Below are positions 6,665 through 15,308 of a DNA stretch of 37,569 nucleotides, piece by piece; within the stretch, counting starts at the first letter, position 1; each line of letters starts with the position of its first letter. Below the pieces are notes generated by a model, which had not been told where the DNA came from, did no database searches, and was given only the letters and a program-made list of their open reading frames with translations. The DNA is from Methylobacterium sp. E-065. GTDB lineage: Bacteria; Pseudomonadota; Alphaproteobacteria; Rhizobiales; Beijerinckiaceae. Made by a program: the position numbers and the translations under genes. The stretch lies in contig NZ_JAKSYD010000177.1 of the NCBI RefSeq assembly GCF_022829605.1, positions 1 through 37,569 of the forward strand, in the 5' to 3' direction.

Positions 6665-8394
6665 AGGCCTTCCTCGCCTATTACCGGCCGTACCGGACCC
6701 TGTTCCTGGTGGATTTCGGCTGCGCGGTGCTGTCGGGTCTGCTGGAGCTCGGCTTCCCCATCGCCGTGAAGAGCTTCATCGATTCCCTGCTGCCCCGGCA
6801 GGATTGGGGCCTGATCGTGCTCGCCGCCGCCGGTCTGGCGCTGGTCTATGTCGCCAATGCCGGGCTGATGGTGGTGGTGACCTATTGGGGCCACGTGCTC
6901 GGCATCAACATCGAGACCACGATGCGGGCCCGGGCCTTCGACCACCTGCAGAAGCTCTCCTTCCGCTTCTACGACGGCCAGAAGACCGGCCACCTCGTCG
7001 CCCGGGTGACCAAGGATCTGGAGGAGATCGGCGAGGTCGCCCATCACGGGCCCGAAGACCTGTTCATCGCCATCATGACGCTGCTGGGCGCCTTCGCGCT
7101 GATGGTCACGGTGCACGCGCCCCTGGCGCTGATCACCGGGGCGATCCTGCCGCTGATCGCCTTCGTGTCGATCCGCTACGGCGGCCGGATGACCCGCAAC
7201 TGGCAGACGCAGTACGGAAGGGTCGGGGCGTTCAACGCCCGGATCGAGGAGAATGTCGGCGGCATGCGGGTCGTCCAGGCCTTCGCCAACGAGCCGCACG
7301 AGCGCGCCCTGTTCGCCCTGGACAACGCCCGCTACCGTGACACCAAGCTCGAAGCCTACCGGTTGATGGCGGCGGGGCTGTCGATCAACTATCTCGGCCT
7401 GCGCCTCGTCCAGATCGCGGTGCTGCTCGGCGGCGCCGCCTACGTGGTCCGGGGCGACCTGACGCCCGGGGGGTTCGTCGGCTTCCTGCTGCTGGTCGGC
7501 GTGTTCTACCGGCCGCTGGAAAAGATCGGCGCCGTGGTGGAGACCTATCCCAAGGGGGTCGCGGGCTTCCGCCGCTACCAGGAATTGCTCGCCACCGAGC
7601 CCGACATCACCGATGGGCCGGGCGCCCGCACGGTCGGCGCCCTACGCGGCGATATCCGCTTCGAGGGCGTGGGCTTCGGCTACGGCGCCGGCCGCCCGGT
7701 CTTTTCCGGCCTCGACCTCGCGGTGGCGGCGGGCGAGACCGTGGCGTTCGTCGGTCCCTCGGGGGTCGGCAAGACCACGCTGTGCGCCCTGCTGCCGCGC
7801 TTCTACGAGGTCGCGGCGGGGCGCATCACCGTCGACGGGATCGACATCCGCGCCATCACGCTGGCCTCCCTGCGGCGCCAGATCGGCATCGTGCAGCAGG
7901 ACGTGTTCCTGTTCGCCGGGACGATCCGCGAGAACATCGCCTATGGCCGCCTCGACGCCACCGAGGCCGAGATCGACGCGGCCGCCCGGCGCGCCCGCCT
8001 CGGCGAGCTGATCGACACCCTGCCCGAGGGCCTCGCCACGGTGGTGGGCGAGCGCGGGGTGCGCCTGTCGGGCGGGCAGAAGCAGCGCATCGCCATCGCG
8101 CGGGTCTTCCTCAAGAATCCGCCGATCCTGATCCTCGACGAGGCCACCTCGGCACTCGACACCGAGACCGAGCGGGAGATCCAGCGGGCGCTGGCCGACC
8201 TCGCCCGCGGGCGCACGACCCTGGTGATCGCCCACCGCCTCGCCACCATCCGCGACGCCGACCGGATCGTGGTGCTGGGGGCGGGCGGCGTGGTCGAGAC
8301 GGGCCGCCACGCGGCTTTGCTGGAAGCCGGGGGCGCCTATGGCCGCCTGCACGCGGCCCAGTTCGGGGCCGATCCGGTGCAGGCCGCGGAGTAG
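6658..8394 (+). CDS. ABC-type exporter, fused membrane and ATPase domains
   Basis: 578 residues from ATG 6658, which overlaps the FhuF stop; a GTG 30 bp upstream is less likely. Residues 1-310 form six membrane helices with the coupling helix region (KLSFRFYDGQKTGHLVARV). The nucleotide-binding domain has Walker A GPSGVGKTT at about 366, Q-loop QQDVFLFAG, signature LSGGQKQRIAIAR at 470, Walker B ILILDEAT with Asp at 494, and the H-loop His in VIAHRLATI. All ATPase residues are present. This is the MsbA/type IV exporter fold and works as a homodimer. In this operon it may export a siderophore or its degradation product, but no biosynthetic gene is in the window. Confidence 0.9.
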   Translation: MLKAFLAYYRPYRTLFLVDFGCAVLSGLLELGFPIAVKSFIDSLLPRQDWGLIVLAAAGLALVYVANAGLMVVVTYWGHVLGINIETTMRARAFDHLQKLSFRFYDGQKTGHLVARVTKDLEEIGEVAHHGPEDLFIAIMTLLGAFALMVTVHAPLALITGAILPLIAFVSIRYGGRMTRNWQTQYGRVGAFNARIEENVGGMRVVQAFANEPHERALFALDNARYRDTKLEAYRLMAAGLSINYLGLRLVQIAVLLGGAAYVVRGDLTPGGFVGFLLLVGVFYRPLEKIGAVVETYPKGVAGFRRYQELLATEPDITDGPGARTVGALRGDIRFEGVGFGYGAGRPVFSGLDLAVAAGETVAFVGPSGVGKTTLCALLPRFYEVAAGRITVDGIDIRAITLASLRRQIGIVQQDVFLFAGTIRENIAYGRLDATEAEIDAAARRARLGELIDTLPEGLATVVGERGVRLSGGQKQRIAIARVFLKNPPILILDEATSALDTETEREIQRALADLARGRTTLVIAHRLATIRDADRIVVLGAGGVVETGRHAALLEAGGAYGRLHAAQFGADPVQAAE

Positions 8395-8407
8395 GGCGCG
8401 TCCCGCC

Positions 8408-9559
8408 CTACGGCGCCCGGGTTGCCGTGGAGTCGCGCAGGACCAGGCGGGTGGGGAACAGTGCCCGGGCGAGGTCGTCCGGGGCCCGCGTCCCCGCGAT
8501 CACCGCCGCCAGCGTGGCGAAGGCGAACCGCACCATGGCGAGGGTCGGCACCGCGATCGAGGTCAGGCTCGGGATCGTGTAGGCCCCCTGGGCGAGGTTG
8601 TCGAAGCCGACGACGCGGACCGCCCCCGGCACCGCCACGCCCCGGTCGTGCAGCGCCTTCAGCACCCCGAACGCCACCCGGTCGTCGGCCGCCACGATCG
8701 CGTCCGGGCGCGCGGAGCGGTCGAACAGCTCGAGCGTCGCCCGGTAGCCGCCTCCGGAGGTCCAGTCGCACGGCACCACGAGGTCGTCGCGCGGGGGCAG
8801 GCCCGCCTCCGCCAGGGCGTCGCGATAGCCCCGGAACCGCTCGCTCGCGGTGTGCAGCCGCCGACCGTCCCCCTTGAGGAAGCCGATCGCGCGGCTGCCG
8901 GTCCGCGCCAGGTAGGCGACCGCCTCGTGGACGGCGTCGCGGTCGGCCCGCACGGCGCAATGCGCACCCGGCACGTCGAGGCCGAACACCACGAACGGAA
9001 ACCGTTTGGCCTGCAGCAGGGCGATCAGCGGATCGTCCCGCCGCTCGGCGAAGACCACGAGGCCATCGACCCGGGCCTCGCTCACGAGGCTCGCGATCCG
9101 GGCCGGGCTGCCCGGGTCGTCGCTGCGGCAGCGCCGGTGGATCAGCGTGTAGCCGTGCTGGTCGGTGACCTGCGCGAAGGCCTGCAGGACGAGGCCCGTG
9201 TCGGTCTCCGGCAACGGGTCCGACCCATCGTCGGTGGCCTCGGCGCCTAGAGCGCTCTCCGCCGAAGTGGATACCGGTTCGGCGCAAGAGAGCGCGTCAA
9301 AACAGAGGCTTAGAGCCGTGCCCGATTGCAACGCGATCGGGCACGGCTCTAAGCAGGACACGCAGGCGATGCTGCGGCTCGGCTTCTTGCGCAGCGCGCG
9401 CGCCGCGAGGCTCGGCACGAAGTCGAGGTCGCGCATGGCCGCCTCGATGGTCGCGCGGGTGGTCCGGGCGACCTTCTCCGGATGGTTCAGGACCAGCGAC
9501 ACCGTCTGGAAGCTGAAGCCGGCCCGCCGCGCGACGTCCTTGATCGTCGTCTGGCCCAT
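8408..9559 (-). CDS. LacI-family transcriptional regulator with in-frame repeat insertion
   Basis: 383 residues from ATG 9559 (GGAGG 5 bp upstream). Residues 4-26 (TTIKDVARRAGFSFQTVSLV) are the LacI helix-turn-helix and hinge, followed from about residue 105 by a periplasmic-binding-type effector domain (DGLVVFAERRDDPLI, AIGFLKGDGRRLHTASERFR, DAIVAADDRVAFGVLKAL, VVGFDNLA). Between them, residues about 69-104 are encoded by a palindromic repeat at 9249-9353 that keeps the frame and adds 35 residues where the first strand of the sensor domain should be. It probably controls the sugar cluster beside it; the ligand is likely a pentose, galactose or a derived acid. Whether the insert leaves the protein working is unknown. 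Confidence 0.88.
   Translation of the reverse strand: MGQTTIKDVARRAGFSFQTVSLVLNHPEKVARTTRATIEAAMRDLDFVPSLAARALRKKPSRSIACVSCLEPCPIALQSGTALSLCFDALSCAEPVSTSAESALGAEATDDGSDPLPETDTGLVLQAFAQVTDQHGYTLIHRRCRSDDPGSPARIASLVSEARVDGLVVFAERRDDPLIALLQAKRFPFVVFGLDVPGAHCAVRADRDAVHEAVAYLARTGSRAIGFLKGDGRRLHTASERFRGYRDALAEAGLPPRDDLVVPCDWTSGGGYRATLELFDRSARPDAIVAADDRVAFGVLKALHDRGVAVPGAVRVVGFDNLAQGAYTIPSLTSIAVPTLAMVRFAFATLAAVIAGTRAPDDLARALFPTRLVLRDSTATRAP
9249..9353. repeat. Palindromic repeat element inside the LacI gene
   Basis: 105 bp, a multiple of three. One end is a perfect 18-bp inverted repeat (9309-9326 with 9336-9353, loop of 9) built on CTTAGAGCCGTGCCCGAT; the other end begins with the palindrome AGAGCGCTCT (9249-9258) and continues into CCGCCGAAGTGGATACCGGT, a motif I know from dispersed intergenic repeats of Methylobacterium and related genera. 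It has no stop in the LacI frame. Comparable protein-coding palindromic elements are known from Rickettsia. Confidence 0.75.
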
Positions 9560-9875
9560 CGTCACCTCCGGCCGGCCGGGACGTCGCTCCCGAAGGGAAC
9601 GCAATCGGCCGTCCCGATCCAGTCTAAGACCGGCCGGATCCGAGATAAAGCCGCGCGGATACGCAAGCGATTGATCGGATACAGAAACTCTTTAAGTCCG
9701 CCCGGATCGGAAACCGGTATCGTCCCGCCCCTATCGACAAGAAGCCCGCCGCGGCCGGGGCCGGGTGGGCTGAAGGTGGTCTCGTGTCTCGGAGTCAGCG
9801 GGACCCTAGGGCTCGCGGGGCGGCGCCGCATCCCCCATCCGGGGGAGGCCGGCCGGACCGTCGCTCCGGTCGCCG
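9560..9875. other. Intergenic region between LacI and lactonase genes
   Basis: 316 bp upstream of LacI and downstream of the lactonase, both on the minus strand. CGGATAC occurs twice at about 9656 and 9679 and could be part of a regulator site. TCCCCC-ATCC-GGGGGA at 9831-9846 is a 6-bp hairpin just past the lactonase stop, without a T-run. No gene is convincing here. Confidence 0.35.
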
Positions 9876-10751
9876 TCAGCCCCCGAAGGCGCGGGGCGGC
9901 AGCCCGACCACGCCGACATCGACCTCGAACAGGGCCCCGGCCTCCGGCACGCCCTCGGCCCCCCGCGACGCCGAGGTGACGAACAGGCGGTCGAGCCCGT
10001 CGCCCGCGAAGGCGCAGCTCGTGATGTTGGGGGCGGGCAGCGCGACCGCCCGGATCAGGCGTCCGTCCGGATCCACCCGGCTGATCCGGCCGCCGCCCCA
10101 ATGGGCGATCCAGAGGCAGCCTTCGGCATCCGTGGTCATCCCGTCGGGCCAGCCCCAATCGTCGAGGAAGCGCAGGAACGCCCGCTTGCCCGAGAGCGTC
10201 CCGTCCGCCGCGAGGTCGAAGGCGTAGACCGTCCGGGCGGCACTGTCGCTGTGATAGATGATCCGGCCGTCGAGGCTGAAGGTCGGCCCGTTGGCGACCC
10301 CGTATTCGCCGTCCATCCGCTGCCAGGTCAGGTCGGGGTCGAGCCGGTGCAGGGAGCCCGAGACCGCGGTCTCGGCCTGGTGCATGCTGCCCGCCCAGAT
10401 CCGGCCGGCGAAATCCACCTTGGCGTCGTTCAGGCGGTTGTCGGGATAGTCCGGCTCCGGATCGCCGACCGGCACGATGCGGTCGGCCTCGAAATCGTAG
10501 GTCGCGAAGCCGCTCTTCAGCCCGACGACGAAATCCCGCCGGCCGGCGCGGGGGATGATCCAGCCCAACGGCTCCGGGAAGGGCCGACGGCCGGTCTCGT
10601 CGTTGGCGAGATCGAGCCAGTTCAGGGCCGGGGCCTCGATGTCGACCCAGAACAGCGTGCCCCGCTCCGGCACCCAGATCGGGCCCTCGCCGAGCCGGTC
10701 GCGCCCGATCTGGCCTCCGGAACGGGCGACGATGCGGATCCCTGATTCCAT
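9876..10751 (-). CDS. SMP-30/gluconolactonase-family sugar lactonase (L-arabinolactonase-like)
   Basis: 291 residues, a six-bladed beta-propeller lactonase. The metal ligands of the SMP-30 family are visible: Glu in LGEGPIW (about residue 22), Asn in NRLNDAKVDFAGRIWAGSM, and Asp in WGWPDGMTTDAEGCLW; NGPTFSLDG is the usual NGP blade. These enzymes open aldonolactones to the free acid. In the oxidative L-arabinose route the homologue converts L-arabino-gamma-lactone to L-arabonate; a D-galactonolactone substrate is equally possible. The start ATG 10751 lies 15 bp after the permease stop, so the two genes form one minus-strand operon. Confidence 0.87.
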   Translation of the reverse strand: MESGIRIVARSGGQIGRDRLGEGPIWVPERGTLFWVDIEAPALNWLDLANDETGRRPFPEPLGWIIPRAGRRDFVVGLKSGFATYDFEADRIVPVGDPEPDYPDNRLNDAKVDFAGRIWAGSMHQAETAVSGSLHRLDPDLTWQRMDGEYGVANGPTFSLDGRIIYHSDSAARTVYAFDLAADGTLSGKRAFLRFLDDWGWPDGMTTDAEGCLWIAHWGGGRISRVDPDGRLIRAVALPAPNITSCAFAGDGLDRLFVTSASRGAEGVPEAGALFEVDVGVVGLPPRAFGG

Positions 10752-10766
10752 GGCTTCGCCTTTCGG

Positions 10767-12062
10767 TCAGGCCGCGCGCGGGGTCCGGCAGCCCCAGGCG
10801 GCGTAGAACAGCACGTAGAGTTCGCAAGCCGCGGTGATCAGGAAGGAGTTCTGCAGCCCGAACCGGTCCGCCGCCCAGCCCTGCACCACCACCAGGGAGC
10901 CGCCCGCGATCGCCATGATCAGCAGCCCCGCCCCCTTCTCGGTGAGCGGCCCGAGGCCGCGGATGCCGAGGGTGAAGATCGTCGGGAACATGATCGCGTG
11001 GAACAGCCCCACCGCGATCAGCGCCCACATCGCCACCTGCCCCGTCGCGAAGGCCGCCACCAGCATCACCGCACAGGCGCCGACCGCCGCCCCGGCGAGC
11101 ACCCGTTCGGCCGGCCGGCTCTGCATCAGGTAGCTGCCGACGAAGCGGCCGATCATCATCCCGCCCCAGAGCAGGAACAGGTAGCGCGCGGCCTGGGCGT
11201 GGGTCAGGTCGCCGATCTCGGGCTGCGCCACGAAGCTGATGAACAGGTTCGACACGCCGATCTCGGCGATCAGGTAGATGAAGATCGCCGGAACGCCGAA
11301 GACGAGGTTGCGGTGGCGCCAGAGCGACCCGCTCACGCGCCCGGCCTTGACGGGCGCCGCGCCGCCGATGGCCGGCAGCGGGAACCGGGCGATCACCACG
11401 GCGAGCACGATCAGCAAAGCCGCCACGATCAGGTAGGGCAGCTGCACCGACTGCGCGTCGGCCAGCCGCTCGGCCGGGGTCAGGACGGTACCGGCCGCGG
11501 CGTTGCCCGAGGTGGAGCGGCCGAGGATCAGGTAGCCGCCGAACAGCGGCGCCAGGGTGGTGCCCAGGGAGTTGAACGCTTGCACGAGGTTGAGCCGCGC
11601 CGAGGCGCTCTCGGCCGGGCCGACCACCGCCACGTAGGGGTTGGCGGCGACCTGCAGCAGGGTGATGCCGCTCGCGATCACGAACAGGGCGGTCAGCGTG
11701 ATCGCGTAGGAGACCTCACGGGAGGCCAGCACCATCCCGAAGGTGCCGGCCGCCATGATGCCGAGGCCGATCACCAGGGCGCGCTGGTAGCCGACCCGCG
11801 CGATCAGCTTCGCCGCCGGGATCGAGGCCACGAAATACGCGATGAACCAGACCGACTCGATCAGCGTGGTCTGGGTATAGTCGAGGTCGAACACGCTGCG
11901 CAGGTGCGGCAGCAGCGTGTTGTTGATCACCGTGATGAAGCCCCACATGAAGAACAGGCTGGCGAGCAGCGACAGGGCCGGGCGGTAGGCCCCCAGCTCC
12001 TGCGCGCCGGCCGCGGCCGTCCGGGCCGCCGCCGGTCCGACGCTCGCGATCGGTGCCGCCAT
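10767..12062 (-). CDS. FucP-like sugar MFS permease
   Basis: 431 residues from ATG 12062, preceded by AGGAAGAGG; a GTG 27 bp upstream would swallow this ribosome site. Twelve membrane helices. The first helix (SLLASLFFMWGFITVINN, then TLLPHLR) has the W-x(5-6)-N-x2-LLP motif of the L-fucose:H+ symporter subfamily, and LLQVAANPYVAVVGP is the matching helix 5 motif. Members import L-fucose, L-arabinose, D-galactose or glucose with protons; the surrounding genes favour arabinose or galactose. First gene of the permease-lactonase operon, divergent from the mutarotase. Confidence 0.88.
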   Translation of the reverse strand: MAAPIASVGPAAARTAAAGAQELGAYRPALSLLASLFFMWGFITVINNTLLPHLRSVFDLDYTQTTLIESVWFIAYFVASIPAAKLIARVGYQRALVIGLGIMAAGTFGMVLASREVSYAITLTALFVIASGITLLQVAANPYVAVVGPAESASARLNLVQAFNSLGTTLAPLFGGYLILGRSTSGNAAAGTVLTPAERLADAQSVQLPYLIVAALLIVLAVVIARFPLPAIGGAAPVKAGRVSGSLWRHRNLVFGVPAIFIYLIAEIGVSNLFISFVAQPEIGDLTHAQAARYLFLLWGGMMIGRFVGSYLMQSRPAERVLAGAAVGACAVMLVAAFATGQVAMWALIAVGLFHAIMFPTIFTLGIRGLGPLTEKGAGLLIMAIAGGSLVVVQGWAADRFGLQNSFLITAACELYVLFYAAWGCRTPRAA

Positions 12063-12218
12063 CCCGCGTTTCCTCTTCCTGTAGGCCACCGGTTCGGTGC
12101 ACCGTGTTGCTCGTTACATTTGTCTGAGTATATACGGGATTCGCGGAGGTCAACCGCGCCCACCCGCGTGCGCCAGCGTATGATCTGTGCGTAGGGGGAT
12201 CCATCCGGGGAGGGAACG
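12063..12218. promoter_or_regulatory. Divergent control region of the sugar cluster
   Basis: 156 bp between the divergent permease and mutarotase genes. The perfect 10-bp palindrome CGGTGCACCG at 12095-12104 has a central pattern that would suit a LacI-type operator, and the palindrome GTATATAC at about 12128 is a second candidate. The stretch 12105-12140 is the AT-rich core and probably holds the promoters. Operator roles are inferred from position only. Confidence 0.45.
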
Positions 12219-13370
12219 ATGCGCGGCGTGGGACCTGTAACGCTCTGCGCCGGTGCGATGATTCCGGCCCTGGCCCAGGCGGCTGAGCCGACCAGGACCG
12301 TGTTCGGCACCCTCCCGGACGGCCGCACGGTCGAGGAGGTGACGCTGACCAACGGCCACGGCATCACGGCGCGGATCCTGTCCTGGGGGGCGCTCCTGCG
12401 GACGCTCGAGGTGCCGGACCGGACCGGCAAGCCGGCCGACGTGGTGCTCGGCTACGACGACCTCGCGGGCTACCTCGCCAAGCCCAATTACTTCGGCGTG
12501 AGCGTCGGCCGCTACGCCAACCGCATCCGGGCGGGCCGCTTCACCCTCGACGGGCAGAGCTACCGGCTCGCCACCAATGACGGCCCGAACGCCCTGCACG
12601 GCGGCGCGGCCGGCTTCGACAGGCGGCGCTGGACGATCACCGCCGTGACCGGCGGCGCGGCCCCCGCGGTGAGCCTGCGCTATGTCAGCCCGGACGGCGA
12701 GGAGGGCTATCCCGGCACGCTGACGGCGACCGCCACCTACCGGCTGGACGACATCGACACGCTCACGGTCACCTACGAGGCGACCACCGACCGGCCGACC
12801 ATCGTCAACCTGACCAATCACAGCTTCTTCAACCTCGCGGGCGAGGGCTCGGGCCGCTCGATCCTCGATCACGTCCTGACCATCCCGGCCGAGCGCTACA
12901 CGCCGGTGGACGCCACCCTGATCCCGACCGGCGTGCACCTTCCGGTGGCGGGTACGCCCTTCGACTTCCGCAAACCCATGGTGATCGGCGCGCGCATCCG
13001 CGACGGACGGGACATCCAGATCGTGCGCGGGCGCGGCTACGACCACAACTGGGTCGTGACCGACGCGCCCACGGCCGAGCCGCACCCAATGGCGCGGGTC
13101 GAGGACCCGGAAACGGGCCGAATACTGGAGATTGCCAGCAACCAGCCGGGGGTGCAGTTCTATGCCGGCAACTTCCTCGACGCGACCGCGGTGGGCAAAT
13201 CCGGCCTCGCCTACCGGCAGTCGGACGCCTTCGCGCTGGAGCCGGAGCTCTTTCCCGACACGCCGAACCAGCCGGCCTTCGGCTCGGCCCGGCTCGATCC
13301 CGGCCAGACCTACCGGAACGTGATCACCTACCGCTTCTCGACCAGCCCCGCCCATCGGACCCACAAATGA
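12219..13370 (+). CDS. galM: Exported aldose 1-epimerase (mutarotase)
   Basis: 383 residues with a likely signal peptide (MRGVGPVTLCAGAMIPALAQ, then AAE), so it should act in the periplasm. GalM fold motifs are complete: ILSWGALL near residue 55, SVGRYANRI, NALHGG, catalytic His201 in LTNHSFFNL and catalytic Glu341 in ALEPELFPDTPNQP, plus QPGVQFYAGN. It interconverts alpha and beta anomers of sugars such as galactose or arabinose before oxidation or transport. GGGGAGGGA lies 7 bp before ATG 12219. The stop overlaps the dehydratase start by 4 bp (ATGA 13367-13370). Confidence 0.9.
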   Translation: MRGVGPVTLCAGAMIPALAQAAEPTRTVFGTLPDGRTVEEVTLTNGHGITARILSWGALLRTLEVPDRTGKPADVVLGYDDLAGYLAKPNYFGVSVGRYANRIRAGRFTLDGQSYRLATNDGPNALHGGAAGFDRRRWTITAVTGGAAPAVSLRYVSPDGEEGYPGTLTATATYRLDDIDTLTVTYEATTDRPTIVNLTNHSFFNLAGEGSGRSILDHVLTIPAERYTPVDATLIPTGVHLPVAGTPFDFRKPMVIGARIRDGRDIQIVRGRGYDHNWVVTDAPTAEPHPMARVEDPETGRILEIASNQPGVQFYAGNFLDATAVGKSGLAYRQSDAFALEPELFPDTPNQPAFGSARLDPGQTYRNVITYRFSTSPAHRTHK

Positions 13371-15181
13371 CCGATCCCAAGACCGCCCGGCCCAAGACCG
13401 CCCGCCCGCTGCGCTCCCGCGCGTGGTTCGACAACCCCGACAATATCGACATGACGGCGCTCTATCTGGAGCGCTACCTGAACTTCGGCCTCAGCCTGGA
13501 GGAGCTGCGCTCGGGCAAGCCGATCATCGGCATCGCCCAGACCGGCTCCGACCTGTCGCCGTGCAACCGCCACCACCTCGTCCTGGCCGAGCGGATCCGC
13601 GAGGGCATCCGGGAGGCCGGCGGCATCGTGCTGGAATTCCCGGTCCACCCGATCCAGGAGACCGGCAAGCGGCCGACCGCGGGGCTCGACCGCAACCTCG
13701 CCTATCTGGGCCTCGTGGAGCTGCTCTACGGCTACCCGCTCGACGGCGTGGTGCTGACCACGGGCTGCGACAAGACCACCCCGGCCTGCCTGATGGCGGC
13801 CGCCACCGTGAACATCCCGGCCATCGCGCTCTCGGTCGGACCGATGCTGAACGGCTGGTTCAAGGGTCAGCGCACCGGCTCCGGCACCATCGTCTGGAAG
13901 GCCCGCGAGATGCTGGCGGCGGGCGAGATCGACCATGACGGCTTCATCAAGCTCGTGACCTCGTCGGCGCCCTCGACCGGCTTCTGCAACACGATGGGCA
14001 CGGCGACCACGATGAACACGCTGGCCGAGGCCCTGGGCATGATGCTGCCGGGCTCGGCGGCGATCCCCGCCCCCTACCGCGACCGGCAGGAGGTCGCCTA
14101 CCTGACCGGCAAGCGCATCGTCGCCATGGTGGCGGAGGATCTGAAGCCCTCCGAGATCCTGACCCGCGACGCCTTCCTCAACGCCATCGTGGTCAATTCG
14201 GCGATCGGCGGCTCGACCAACGCGCCGATCCACCTCGCGGCGATCGCCCGCCACATGGGCGTCGAACTCGACATCACCGACTGGCAGACCTACGGGCTCG
14301 ACGTGCCGCTGCTGGTCAACCTGCAGCCGGCCGGCGCCTATCTCGGCGAGGATTACTACCGCGCCGGCAGCCTGCCGGCGGTGGTGGCCCAGCTCATGAG
14401 CCGCGGCCTGATCCGCGAGGGCGCGCTGACGGTCAACGGACGCACGATCGGCGACAATTGCCGCGGCGCGACGATCGAGGACGCGGACGTGATCCGGCCG
14501 ATCGACCAGCCCCTCAGGGAGGCGGCCGGCTTCCTCGTGCTGCGCGGCAACCTGTTCGACGCCGCGGTGATGAAGACCAGCGTGATCGGCGAGGAATTCC
14601 GCAACCGCTACCTGTCGAACCCCGAGGATCCGGACGCGTTCGAGGGGCCGGTCGTGGTGTTCGACGGACCGGAGGATTACCACCACCGGATCGACGACCC
14701 GAGCCTCGGCATCACCGACGAGACCCTGCTGGTGATGCGGGGCGCCGGGCCGGTGGGCTATCCCGGCGCGGCCGAGGTGGTGAACATGCGCCCGCCCGCG
14801 GACCTGATCCGGGCCGGCGTGCACGCGCTGCCCTGTCTCGGCGACGGGCGCCAGTCCGGCACCTCGGCCTCGCCCTCGATCCTCAACGCCTCGCCGGAGG
14901 CGGCGGCCGGGGGCGGCCTCGCGCTGCTGCAGACCGGCGACCGGGTGCGGGTCGACCTGCGCCGGGGCACCGCCGACATGCTGGTGGATGCCGACGAGCT
15001 GGAGCGCCGCCGGAAGGCCCTGGAGGCGGCGGGCGGCTACGCCTACCCGGCCTCGCAGACGCCCTGGCAGGCGATGCAGCGCGCCACCGTCGGGCAGATG
15101 CACACCGGCGCGATCCTGGAGGGCGCCGAGCGGTTCCAGCGCATCGCCCAGACCAGCGGCCTGCCGCGCGACAACCACTGA
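13367..15181 (+). CDS. IlvD/EDD-family sugar-acid dehydratase (L-arabonate dehydratase-like)
   Basis: 604 residues. The three iron-sulfur ligand cysteines of the family are present: Cys66 (SPCNRHH), Cys134 (TTGCDKTTPACLMAAAT) and Cys207 (STGFCNTMGTATTMN). VNSAIGGSTNAPIHL and PCLGDGRQSGTSASPSILN are the substrate and C-terminal motifs; the latter is typical of the pentonate/hexonate branch rather than of branched-chain IlvD. The reaction is loss of water from an aldonate to a 2-keto-3-deoxy acid. Context (lactonase, AraD1, semialdehyde dehydrogenase) favours L-arabonate, but D-galactonate, L-fuconate or D-xylonate cannot be ruled out. Translationally coupled to the mutarotase. Confidence 0.92.
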   Translation: MTDPKTARPKTARPLRSRAWFDNPDNIDMTALYLERYLNFGLSLEELRSGKPIIGIAQTGSDLSPCNRHHLVLAERIREGIREAGGIVLEFPVHPIQETGKRPTAGLDRNLAYLGLVELLYGYPLDGVVLTTGCDKTTPACLMAAATVNIPAIALSVGPMLNGWFKGQRTGSGTIVWKAREMLAAGEIDHDGFIKLVTSSAPSTGFCNTMGTATTMNTLAEALGMMLPGSAAIPAPYRDRQEVAYLTGKRIVAMVAEDLKPSEILTRDAFLNAIVVNSAIGGSTNAPIHLAAIARHMGVELDITDWQTYGLDVPLLVNLQPAGAYLGEDYYRAGSLPAVVAQLMSRGLIREGALTVNGRTIGDNCRGATIEDADVIRPIDQPLREAAGFLVLRGNLFDAAVMKTSVIGEEFRNRYLSNPEDPDAFEGPVVVFDGPEDYHHRIDDPSLGITDETLLVMRGAGPVGYPGAAEVVNMRPPADLIRAGVHALPCLGDGRQSGTSASPSILNASPEAAAGGGLALLQTGDRVRVDLRRGTADMLVDADELERRRKALEAAGGYAYPASQTPWQAMQRATVGQMHTGAILEGAERFQRIAQTSGLPRDNH

Positions 15182-15190
15182 TCGGATTCG

Positions 15191-15296
15191 AAAGGTCCGG
15201 GACCTTTCGCGGGGGCAGGGCGGAGCCCGCTGGGTTCGGGCAAAGCCCGATATCGGGGCTCTGCCCCGATACCCCGCCAAAGGGCTCGCCCTTTGG
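15191..15296. repeat. Mosaic of short hairpins
   Basis: Four perfect hairpins stand side by side: AAAGGTC-CGG-GACCTTT (15191-15207), TCGGGC-AAA-GCCCGA (15236-15250), TATCGGGGC-TCT-GCCCCGATA (15251-15271) and CCAAAGGGC-TC-GCCCTTTGG (15277-15296). Related modules recur at 26598-26687 in the opposite order. The set lies between convergent genes (dehydratase and GntR) and may serve as a two-way terminator. Confidence 0.7.
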
Positions 15297-15308
15297 GAGC
15301 CCCGGATC

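Noticed and set aside
13328..15280. 650-codon minus-strand frame opposite the IlvD/EDD gene
   Set aside because: An antisense shadow of a clear dehydratase gene; His/Gly/Arg-rich without domains.
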